DNA of 64,000 bases from contig NC_082595.1 of assembly GCF_030936135.1 (NCBI RefSeq), positions 112,112,334 through 112,176,333 on the forward strand. Direction: 5' to 3'. Below the pieces are notes generated by a model, which made no database searches, was not told the DNA's origin, and was given only the letters and a program-made list of their open reading frames with translations. Both the position numbers and the translations under genes were made by a program. This document shows positions 35,301 through 47,300 of this stretch, one piece after another (position 1 is the first letter of the stretch; each line of letters opens with the position of its first letter). This DNA comes from Gavia stellata (lineage: Eukaryota; Chordata; Aves; Gaviiformes; Gaviidae).

Positions 35301-38300
35301 AGGTGGACTCTCAGGTGTCTCCTGATAGTCCCCAACTTCTGGCAAACAACCAGAGACCACCTGGCACATCTGCTGGCAAGCAGGACACGTGTGTGTGTGT
35401 GTGCACACGCACATCTGGTTTGTGTAGGTCTCTGCTGCAACAGGGTAATTTTGCTTCTTTGTCCTCGCTCCAGGGCTACCCGGGGAGAGAGGACCACCAG
35501 GACCACGTGGCTTGAAAGGGGACCAAGGAGACCTTGGCCCTCCAGGTCCAGTAGGGATGCGGGGATTCAAAGGTAAGGACCACCTCTGTGCGTGCTACCG
35601 GGTGGGTCATGGGGTCTGGCTGGGCTTGTTGGGCAGCAAACGGGCTCTGGAGACACAGAATCACAGAATCATTAAGGTTGGAAAAGACCTGTAAGATCAT
35701 CAAGTCCAACTATCAATCCAACACCACCATGTCCATTAAACCATGTCCCGCAGTGCCACGTCCACACGTTCCTTGAACACCTCCAGTGATGGTGACTCCA
35801 CCACCTCCCTGGGCAGCTTATTCCAGTGTTTCACCACTCTCAGTAAAGAACTTTTTCCTAATATCCAGCCTGAACCTCCCCTGGTGCAACTTGAGGCCAT
35901 TTCCTCTTGTCCTATCACTAGTCACTTGGGAGAAGAGACCAACACCCACCTCCCCACAACCCCCTTTCAGGCAGTTGTAGAGAGCGATGAGGTCTCCCCT
36001 CAGCCTCCTCTTCTCCAGACTGAACACCCCCAGCTCCCTCTGGCAGACCACTGGCACGAGGGGCAGAGACACTGGTCATGGTGGTGAAAGTGGTGGGTCC
36101 CCTGGCTTGGGACCCACCTGGGGCTCCTGGGGGGTGGTGGTGAGGAAATCTTGCTGAGCGGGGAGCATGCACATGAACAATCTCTGCACCGAGACCTTTC
36201 CACCAAGGCACAGCGGTGGAGAGAGTCCAGGGATTGGAGGGAGAAGGGCAAAAGAGTTGGGTTTGTGATGCTCCTGCCATGCAGCGGGGCTCAGCGCAGG
36301 CAGGCAGGCAGCGCTGCCCGCACCAGGCACTCACCAGAGCCCCGTGAGGACCTGCCGGGCTGCCCTCCCATGCTTGGCTCCAGCAGGCTTTTAGGAACAG
36401 CCTTGTATTTGTTTTCTGGTGTCCTTTTCTGGCTCGCTGTTGTTTTTGCAGCGTCTCACCACACCCCGGCTAAGAGCAGGGAGAAGCTGTGGGTGTAGGA
36501 AGTGGCCACGCACCTATTTAGCAGAACAGATCCGTCCCAGGAGACCTTTTAAAAGAAGTTCCATTCTGCAACCTAAACCAGGATGGATAATCCCAAAATA
36601 TGCTCTTTCTGCCTCAAAATGCCTTGTGGGCAGGGGGGGAGGCAGGAAGAGCCCAGCCCAAGGAAGCAGCACCTCCCTGGGCAGAGCTGCGGGGGGGCAA
36701 AGCGGTGCACTCCCCTCATCTCATGCTTGTGGGTGATCTTGTCCTGGGACGTGGCCACGCTGGCCACCATGACCTGGGGCCACGGCCACAGACCAGTGTC
36801 CGGGTCTGGAAAATGCCCGGAGCCATGCGGGCAGCGCGCCGGGCAGGGGGTGTTGCTGTGTTATTTGTCTTACAAGCTCTCGCTTTCAAGCAGCGAGCTC
36901 CTGGGGTGAATTGCAGGTGTGAAAGCTGAAGGAAAACGTCCTCTTTAAATGTCCTCTGCCTCCTCTACTTGAAAACTTGGCATCAAGCCGGCGAGCTGGC
37001 CAGAATTGGTGTCCAGTTTTCCTCCAAAGTGCTGGTCATCACCAGGGCCAGGGGTTGGGGTGAGACCCCCGTGTCATGTCTGCTGGCCCACCCTTCATGT
37101 GCGGTAGTCACAGTGGTGGCCATCTCCTGTACCTTGCATGCCACCAGGAGCGCATCTTCCATCCCTTCTCAACTTCATGATGTCTTTCCTAAAGACCTTT
37201 CCTAGGGACACTCCATCCACCTCCCAGTGCCAGTGCCTCCTGGTGCAGCCCCAGGAAGCTTTAGGTCCAGGTAGAAAGGAGATGCAGGAGATGAGATGCT
37301 GCCAGTGGCCGCCTCCTGTAGCGACGGAGCAGCATGAAGCTCCCAGAGCTGCAGCCCAAGGCAAGAAGGTGTCCTGCAGGATTAGCACCTGTCTGGACCT
37401 CTTTCCCTCAAGCCATCGCTGCTGTGATCACCCGCTGGTACGATGGCTCTGTTCATCCCACCGCTCTCCCAGTCACCCCAGTCTGGGCACGAGCTGACCT
37501 CCTGGGGCCCATTAGCTGCTGGAGATGGCTTTCCAGGCCACGCGGCTGTTTAGATGGTATTTATGCAGTGCTGTGTAGTCTTAAACACTGCTGGGTGCTA
37601 TTTCCATCACCCCATCCCATCTAGCTGGAAGTCCAGGGTTTTGGGCTGATGTAGCTGGGAGAAGTCTCCATCCTCCCACCAAGACAGAAGCTGCCGGTGC
37701 GGCACAGAGCTCTACATGCTGCAAGAATAAAGAAACCAGTGTTTCATGCTTCTTTTCCAGCGCTGGGTTTTTTGGAGATGACTCTAGCTTGCAGGACTGC
37801 AATATGGTGTTGTGGGGGTGCAGGACTTTATCCGAGCTGCAGGGTGAAAATGCCTGGCCTGATGCTGCGGGAGGTCAAACTAACCCCTGGATACCTCCCT
37901 GGCACAAGCCTTGCAAAGGCATGAGCGCTGCAGGGACGGGTGCTAACGCAGGGGAGACATCGGCGCCAAGATGTTCCTGGCAGCGCATCAAACGCCGAGG
38001 TCCGCCAACCAAAACCACAACACGCTTCGGGACTGTGGTTTCCTTTCCTTCCCCGGAGCAGAGGAAAGTGGGCTTTTCTCACCGGCCGGTGCCAAGCATT
38101 CATTAGATGACCAAATTATCCCGAGGAGCCTGGGCGAGTTGAATTGGGCTTCAGTAGAGACCAAGCCCTGATGCCAGATTTGTTCTGCAGAGAGCATCCC
38201 CATGGGATGTGTCCCTTCTGGAAGGAGGAGGTTGATGGGCTCCTGCATCATGTTTCCACCCCTAAGACAGAGATGTTAATAGCTGCCGTGATGGCTCGGT

Positions 38301-41300
38301 GCTGAGAAGTTTGTAACGGGCCCCGTGGTGGGCATCATGGCTCCAGCAAGGAGCTCTCTGGAGACACAACACTGAGGATGAAGACTTTCTCCAGTGCTCA
38401 CCAGCCCGGGACGTGGTGGAGACCACCCCCAGCGCAGGCCCTGCCTGCAGGGGAGAGCCGTGGCTGCTCCACAGTAGCAAAGCATCATCACCCACCAGCT
38501 TGGTGACCCTTCTCCAAAGCCAGTCTGCATCTCAAGTCCCTGTGCCCAGGGAGATGAAGCACTTCTGCTCTTGGTTTTGGGAGGCGATGGGTCGGACGGC
38601 ATGCTAAAGGGTCGGTCGGTCTTTGCCATGCGGTGCATTGCTTCTAGCTATCATCCTTTTGTTGGTGTAGAGTAACCCCTGTATCTGAGGAGGCCTCTTG
38701 GCGTGAAGAAGGTTTAGCCATCTCCAGGGCTCCACCAGCCGTGGCCTTGATGCACCCCCTTCCTCATGCATTTCTTGGAGACGTCCTTGGTTTGGGGTGA
38801 GGATGCCTCCACAGAGGCAAAGCCATCAGGTGTTCCCCCCCGGGGGGATGGACCACCCCCAAGTCCCACCAGAGCCCATCACCAGCACAGGGGTCCCTCC
38901 CTCCACCTCCCCTTGCTGGCCCATGTGGATGGAGGTCACCTCCAGGGCTTGGATGTGTCCCCTTCGAAGGGAGCCCCGAACTACAGCCCCCATTTCCCAC
39001 CTCCCGGAGGTCATGGGTGCTCAGATAAGGGGGTTTCATCCAGCCCCTTCTCCAATAAATAGCAAACCACGCTGGCAGCAAGCTCTGAATTTCTACAGTT
39101 TATGGGATTCTCTGAAATTTATAGGAAACAGACACCGAGCCAGGCAACGGTCCAAGCCTGGGCTTTAAGTAAAGGCCTGTTTTTCTGCAGCACTAGTCTT
39201 ACACTTCTATAATGACTTTCTTCTGAGTTCAGGAGAGCTATCGGCTCCCCAGGAAATGCAGCCTGTCCTGGGGGACAGGACATCTGGGGTGGATGCGCCG
39301 CCTCACCGAAAATCCCGAGTCAAACCATCTCACAGAGATGGTCTGACCTGGTCAAGGGATGGCTTCTCCTCTCCACAGCAGAGTCCTGAGTGTTTTCGCT
39401 TGTTGGTATTTTCCTATCCTTGATGCATTTTCCCTCAAAATTACCCCAGCAGAGTATTATTTTCCTCATTTCCAAATGGGGAAAATTATTCTGGAAAGTG
39501 AGTGTACATCAGTCTTCCTCACTCTTCCATGGGGAACATCGTGCGGGGAACGCGTTCAGGAGGAAACAGCAGTAAATGAGCCAAGGTAGGGATTGCTAAT
39601 CTATACATAAATGTAGGGCAATAAGAGAAGTCCCCTTCCTAAACACCACGTGCAGGCAGGGAGGGTGTTTCTGGCGTGTTGCTGAAGGCAGAGCACATTT
39701 CTGCCTGGGAAGACAGGGTTTTGCAGCTTCTCCTGGGGCTCGCTCCAAGGCCATGGTGGTCCACCTCACCCTGCAGACCCAGGAGCTCTTTCTTCCCCCC
39801 TCCAGCAATGTCCTTCCATGAGTTTTGCAGGTTTTGCACCCTGCCTCTCTCGGCAGCGCTGATTTTTGGAGCAGAGGTGACGCCCAGGGGCGGGACGTCG
39901 GTGGGGACCGAGCTTCTGCCATGGGAAGAGCTGAGGGTCCCTTGTCATGGCATCCGTGCCAAAACTGTGTGCACAGCCCAGAAAAACCAGACTGAGCTGT
40001 GCTGGATGACCCGCGGTGGGAAACGGCCGAGCAAGACCTTGACGTTCGTTGGTTGAAGGCACCAGGCAGGACCTCCTGGTAGGACCGGCGATGATGCCAG
40101 CAAGGGACTCTCCTGAACTCGTGGGCTCTGTCCCAGCCCCGAGGCTCTCTCCTTTCCGGCTCGCGGGGGCTTTGTCCCCAGCTAGGGATGCTCTCCAGCC
40201 CTGACACCTCAGGGAGCTGGGCTTGACCCCAGGGTGAAGTCAGCGAGCTGTGCCACCGAAGGGGCTGTCCTCTCCGCTCATCAGAGAGCTGCTCTGAGGA
40301 AAAGAGGTGGGAAGACATGAAAAAGAGAAAATAAGACAAAAAGCCTTCCAGGAGAGCGAGGAAATGAAGGAGTTTGGAGGACGGCACGGGAAAAGCCAAG
40401 GCGGATGGGGAAGGATAAGGCAGAGGGGATGGGATGTGTTTTAAAGCACCCTTGTGAATCTGTTGGCATTGTCCATGAAGTGCTTCTTTCTTTTAAAGGG
40501 TCTTCCCTCTGCCAGATGTATATGAAGCTAAAAAAAACCAACAAAAAAACAACTCGGCTTAACCCTAATGCGGTAGCACAGGTCAGGGAGGGGGAGGAGA
40601 AGCACACCCAGAACGGTGGGCTTTTGGTTAGACCCACTAACCCATCCCAAAGGAGCATCGGCTCCCATGATGGGCTGTTCCCTGGCAGCATTTTGGATGG
40701 GTCCAGCTACAGAGCACCAGCTCCTCTTTCCCCATCCGTAACCAATTCCCGCTCCTCAAGAGTCCCCGGACCCGTTTTTAACAGCTCAGCATCTTTAAGC
40801 TGAGCCCATCTACTGCTTTTTGGAGACCCGGGTACACTCCGTTGGCTAATGACACCTGCATCAGGGCTCCCAGGCGAGCAGCATCTGGCCCCGAAGACGT
40901 GCTGCTGGGCATCTCGCTCTGCCTGTGCCCGGAGCCCCCAGTTTCCCCCACGGCATTCCCGGCTGCTGCCTGGCTCTGCTGCCTTCTGCCAGCAATGCCA
41001 GTTCAGAGACTCATCGAATCATGGAAGGGTTTGGGTGGGAAGGGACCTCTCCAGGCCATCTGGTCCAACCCCCTGCCATGAGCAGGGACATCTCCAACCA
41101 GACCAGGTTGCTCAGAGCCCCGTCTGACCTGACCTGGAATGTTTCCAGGGATGGGGCATCTACCACCTCTCTGGACAACTGTTCTTCTTGCAGCGGTGCA
41201 GTACGCTTTCAATCTGTGCTGAATTTTTTTTGCCTTGGTCTTTTTCTTAAGGGTTTCTAACCATTTCTGATGGTTGAGGTCTCCCGTCATTGGAGTATTT

Positions 41301-44300
41301 CCTTCCCCTGTGGCATCCCTGAAGTCCCCGACTTGTCCCAGTGCTGTCACCTCCCTGAGACCAGCAACAATACAGCAGAAGTTTCAGTCCACAACTTTTC
41401 TGCCCAGCACAGCTGATATATTCCTGTTCCTCAACCTCCACCTTTCCACCTTCACCTTTCTCCATCATTCCTATAGGATGCCCTATAGGATGCAGCCTGG
41501 ACCCTGCAGGGAAAGGGCTTCCGCTCCGGAAGAGCCGGATTTTTGGGGACAAACACATAAGAACCGTAACTGTTGCTTTCCAACCCCCTTTCCCCTGGGC
41601 TGGGGAAGGAAGGTGGTGGAGAGCAGGGGCTGCTCCAGCATCCCAGTACCATCACGTGCCGGCGAGCAGCATCTCTGGCCTCTCTCCCGCTGCTCGGGGG
41701 GCTGTTGTCATCTGGTTCCCATCAGCGGGGCAGGCTGCAGGCAGCTTTCCTCCATCTGACACAGCTGCGGCTGCCCAGGGGAGCAATCTCGCCTTCCCAG
41801 AGCCTCCAAGTTAAAGGGCAAGAATTTCCTGCACGCCTTTATTTTTTTTTTATTATTTTATTTTATAAGAAATTTCTGAGTGTGTGTGTGTGTGTTGTTT
41901 GTTGTTCTTACACGGAGACAAAAGAGGAGGATATGTCAAAGCGGGGCCGTGCCGCAGGGTTGGGGCTTGCCTGGAGCATCGCTGGCCGGAGCAGCCCGGA
42001 GCCTTCCCCGGCCCCTTCCCTCTGCAGCCTCAGGGCAAAGCCAGGACCAGCAAAGCCAAACCCACCGCCCCACTCAGGACAGTGTTTTCAGCAGTGCATG
42101 CCACGGGAAAACACGGCTGCCGCCTGCCAGGAGCAAAGCCGGAGCGTGGGCAGGGGTTAAGGGAGGTGGTGGGATGCAGGCAGAGGCAGCCCACGCTCGC
42201 GAGCCGTGGGGAAAGCCAAGCCATGACACGGATAATTATTGAGCTCATTATTTTTATATGGAAATAGGCGTGTTTTCGAGGTCAGCCTGTTTACCCAGCT
42301 GGCCTGAACCCCCCCAGCATCGTTGCTTTTCGATAACAGGGTTTGGTTCAGCAAATCTGCTCGTGAGGAGGTACCAGCTGGGTGCGGGAAGGGGCGACGC
42401 TCCATCAAGGCTGCGGGAAACCACCTCCCTGTCCCTGACCCCTGCGAAACGAAGCCTTTTTAGCCCTAAATAGGGTTTTTTTAGCCCCAGATTCAGGGTT
42501 TGTTTTCCTTTACTCTTGCTCCGCTGCTGCCCAGCAGCCAGGGCTCCGCTGTTCAGGTAACAGAGTGGGTGGGATGGTTTGAGGGACCGCCAGCCCTCCG
42601 TCCTCCCTCTGCTGCGGGACATGCACCCCAGGAGGATTTTTTGGGGGGTTCCCCATCCTCCCATCCTTACCCTGCTCCCCGAGCAGGGGGTTATTGCACA
42701 GCCCCAACCCCCTCACCGAGGGGGTACCCAGGGCAGGGCCCCCCCCACCGAGATGGAGCGGGAAAGAGTCACTTTGGGCATGAAACACAAACACACGGAG
42801 CCCAGGCGGTGGCTGGCCCCATGCGGGATAAACCCTGCACGAAGCCGTGTTTTCTCAGGGCCGGGTTGGTTTTGCCTCCCAGGAGAAGCCGGGAGAGCGA
42901 GAAGGTGGGTCCCATCACCACGCAGCACGGGCAGGGGATCGGGAGAGGCGCCGACAAGTCGCTTGCTGCTTTGTGCCTCAGTTTCCCCAAACTGATAAAG
43001 CCCTCCAAGAGCTACAGACGCACAGCGTTACCTAAGAGCAGGCTATCCAGTAAAAATCTGATTTTAGCAAGATTTATGTCCCGTGCTCTTTCTTTTCCCA
43101 GGTGACCGAGGCCCGAAGGGAGAGAAGGGGGACCGAGGCAGCAGCATGGGTAAGCTCTCGCTCACGGTCATCTCCCCGGTGCCCCGGGCACGGTTTTGGT
43201 GGTGTTTGGGGGTTTAGGAGCCTGCGGGGGAAATGCCTGCTGCAAAACAGGCAGGAAAGCAGCGGTCGCTGCCGGGACAAGGCTGCTGAGCCCCGCGCTT
43301 GGGTTTTCCTGCCTGGGCAAGGAGGAGCCGGAGCCGGTGGGGAGCTGCGAGGGATGTCGGCAGTGTTGCACGCTCGAGGATGCTCAAGGAAAGCGTGATG
43401 TTAGGGCAGAGCCAAGCAGGGGGAGGCACCTTGCTCTGCAGCCCCAGGAGCCATCGGCGTGCCGAGACCCCGGCCAGGCTGACGGGGCTGGATTGAGGAT
43501 GCCCAAAGCCGGCTGGGAATTTTCACTCCCTCCTTCTTCCCAGGGAACAAACAGGATCAAGCTCAAGGCTGAGCTCACCTGCCCGCGCAGGCGTTTTGCT
43601 GGCAAATAGCATCATCACCAACCCGGGGACAGCCCGGAGCTGGCAGCGAGAGGAATGAGGGGCTGGAAGGACACATCTTTTCCACCCCTTGCCCCATGGC
43701 AGGATTGGCCTGAGGAAGCGTTTTCCCAGGACTTAAAGATGGAAACACCCATTTGGATGGAGGCACCTGGGCCACGCCATGCCGCTGACCGTGGCTGTGC
43801 CCGGCAGAGCTGCCCTCGCTTTGGGGTTTCCTCTGGGGCCAAGACCAGCACGTGCCCGCCGATCCCCAGCATTGGCCTTCTGGGCTGGCACGCCAAGGAA
43901 TGCCAGGGAACAAACCCAGGGCCGGATCCTGCCCACCCTCCCCTGTGCTACGGCTGTGCCATGCAGGGAGCTCCTGTCTGAGACCCCTGGAGATGCTGAT
44001 GGTGTCCTCCAAGCTTTGGACATCCCTCCTGCCACCCTGGGGATATCCCTCCTTGGGGACATCCCTCCTGTCTCCTTGGGGACATCTGTCCTGCCACCCA
44101 GGGGCATCCCTGCTGCCTCTCCAGGGATGTCCTTCCTTGGGGACATCCCTCCTGCCTCCTTGGGGACATCCCTACTGCAGCCCCAGGGACATCCCTTCTT
44201 GGGCCATCCCTCCTGTGGCCCCAGGGCCATCCCTCCTTGGGGACATCCCTCCTGTGGCCCCAGGGCCATCCCTCCTGCCTCTCCAGGGCCATCCCTCCTT

Positions 44301-47300
44301 GGGGACATCCCTCCTGCCTCCCCAAGAACATCTCTCCTGCCACCCCAGGGACATCCCTCCTGCTTCCTTGGGGACATCCCTCCTGCCTCCCCAAGGACAT
44401 CTCTCCTGCCACCCCAGGGACATCCCTCCTGCCTCCTTGGGGACATCCCTCCCAGTAGACATCCCTTCTGCCTCCCAGTGGACATCCCTCCTGCCAGCCT
44501 GGGGACATCCCTCCTGCCTCAGGCACCCACGCAGGAGCTCCAGGTCCCTGCCACCAGCCACCGTGATGCCCAAATGGTGCCAAGCGAGAGCAAGGATGCG
44601 GCAGGGTTGGAAGGGGAGCAGCAGCAGAGGCAGCTGGGGAGCGGGGAGCACCACGGCGGGATGCACTGGCACCCCAGCAAGGACCGAGGACCCCAGCCCC
44701 CCCCAGCCACTGCTTGGTGTGTGAGTGCAGCTGGTTCCCATCCGCAAAGTAGGAACGATGGGCTAAATCACTATTTAATTTCCTGGGATGGCTGTACCCC
44801 ACATCTTCTCTCTGGAAACTTGACATTTGCATCCATATTCCCAAACCAGAGGGACCAGAGCAGAGCAAGGGCAGTGGGAGAGAGCGGTGGGGAGCCCGGA
44901 GAACCCGGGGCAGATGGTCTCCATTACGCAGGGGGAGAGGATATCTCGGCCCAGCTGCAAAGAATCAGGCCCTTGTTTTCTCGGCCACCGGGGGTTATTT
45001 CTCCTTTTTAGCTTTTCCTTTCTTGTTTCGCTGTTTTTTGGGGGCTGGGCGGGGGGGGAGGTCGAGGGGTTTGGAAGTAATTGCTGCGGCAAAAACAAAC
45101 GCACACGCAGAGGATGAGAAAGAAATGATGCTTTTGGGGTTTATTGGGTACGTTGGAGAGGGAAGGGGCCAAGGAGCTGCACCGAGACGGACGGGGCCAG
45201 GCCACTTCGCAGGCAGGGGCTCGCTGCAGGCAGAGAGCACGGCTGGGATGCTCCTGTGCTGCTCTGGAGCTGCAGCTCGGGAGGGCCTGATCCTGGACCA
45301 TCTTCTGCAGCACAACGAGGTGGACAACCCGCTTTGGTCCCTGTACATCTCCTGACGGCTCCACCAGCTCCTCGGGGCCAGGACCTGAGTGCAGCCCCCA
45401 CTCCAGCTGCAGCTTTTGCAGAGCCCCCAGGGCCCCTGGGTACAAAAATGACTCTGGGCTGAGCCGAGCTGAGCTGAGCTGAGCTGAGCTGAGCTGAGCT
45501 GGGCTGGGCTGGACTGGGATGGGCTGGACTGGGATGGGATGGGATGGGATGGGATGGACTGGACTGGACTGGGCTGCAGGGCCATTACGGGCAGCTGGCA
45601 CTGGTTTGGAAGGAGACTTCTGGGTTTTATTAGCTTTTATTAGCCCTCTAAGCAACGGTTGTTAGAGGCTAAGTGGAAGGGCTGTGGCCAGGACTTACGT
45701 GGCTGAGCTCTGCGGCTTTATTAGCAACTCTCACCCTGCTGATTAATGGGGACATCCCAGTGGTGCCTGGATCCGTGCCCTGATTGCACATCTCTTCCCC
45801 TCCTTGGAGAAGCGGTTGTTGTCCTCCAGCACGCACAGGCTCTGATGAGCATCCAGCGGAGAGCCGGGGCGAGGACGGACTCGCAGGGGGAGGAATAAGT
45901 ACGTTGGGATGAGCAACTGGCTTGGGTTGGAGATATGGAGCTGGTCCTGGACAGGATGAGCAACCAGCTGATGTTGGATGTAGGGAACTGGTCTTGGACT
46001 GTCGGTCACCTACCTGCTCTCCCGGCACCAGGGAATGCCGGTGGCTTCGGAGGCAGAGCTGGATGGGGGGCTCCACCTCCACACCTCGGGCGTGGTCCAC
46101 GCCCTGGGATGCTCCAGGGTGCAAGAGGGACAATGGTCCCAAAGCCACAGCATTCCCTGGTGCTGGGAGAGCAGGCAGGCGAGGGGACCACGCAGGTGCA
46201 GCAGTGCCAGTGGCTGGTGTCACCAAACATGTGGAGCCAGGAAGGTGACACCACGTGGCTCTCCACCTCGACCTGAACGGCAGAGGAGAAGTGCTGGACC
46301 TTGGGGTGGACCCCGGGTTTCCCTGGCCGCATCCCACCCTCCGCTCTCTCGCCTGGAGCAGGGAGGTTGGACTGGCTCCCGAGCAGGCGACACTGGTGTT
46401 GGACCCAGCACAAGCTTGGCTTGGCAGGAGCAGCTCCCCTGGCAGCTCCAGGCAGCGTCCGCAGCTCCGGTGCACGTGTTCGACTCAGAAGAGTCGCTTC
46501 ATCCAGCCCTCAGATGACACCATCCCTTGGGTGAGCCAAGGCAGCTGTCTCGGCAAAGCCGTGCGATGGCTGGGAGGAGACATCCCATCCCAGATAGCAA
46601 TCGGGTTTCATTACCAGGACTGGTTGAAGAAGACAGCTGGCAGCATCCCAAACGAAGCCCTCTGCTGAGATGTGATGCCACCCCTCTGGGTCCATGGCAG
46701 GACTGTGCAAAATATCAGCGAGATGGTTCAGGGACAGCACGAGATGTTTCCTGGCTCCTCCATGAACCTGATGCTCTGCCCAGATCCAGGAAAACATGCT
46801 CAGCATTTCCAGACCCCTTCTTGAGCCTGACCCCAAGCAGGTCCTGGAAGTGGGAGATCAGACGGTGCTGAGGCCAAGCAAGGACTGTGCTTTCTGGAGG
46901 TCATTGGAAGAGGTGGCCGTGTTGCCCCTGGGAGCGAGCCAGGGAAAACCCAGAGCCTGAAACATGAAAAAAAACAACTTTTGTGCAGGTCCCAGCCAGC
47001 CAGCAGTGCCTAAACCCATTGCATCTCTGTGCAGCAGGTCTCAAACGCTACTCTGGTCTTTAAATGTCCCATTAACCCTGCACCTCCCAGCCCTGAGAGC
47101 CTGGGGCGGGCTGGGACCATTCTTCACCCACCTTGGCCAACCTCATAGTCACCATCTTGGTTGGCCAAGGTACCTAAAGAGACCTCAGCCGAGCACAGCT
47201 GCCTGTGTCATCCCACCACCGCAAAGTTAAAGCAGATGTTGGACCAATGTCAGATTTTACCCAGCTCTTGGCAGCACCCTCTGCACCGGTCACCTCTTGG

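Larger units (their letters stand above)
35573..43101 (+). other. SCARA5: SCARA5 intron 6
   Basis: A 7.5-kb intron with CR1 fragments at 35655-36050 and 41012-41185 (both antisense), the second 220-bp repeat (38850-39069) and a TG run at about 41,878-41,895. Confidence 0.6.

Noticed and set aside
43779-45011. Open frame of 410 codons on the plus strand (and 306 codons on minus)
   Set aside because: It crosses the 44-kb minisatellite inside SCARA5 intron 7. Stop-poor GC-rich repeat, no start context or domain.
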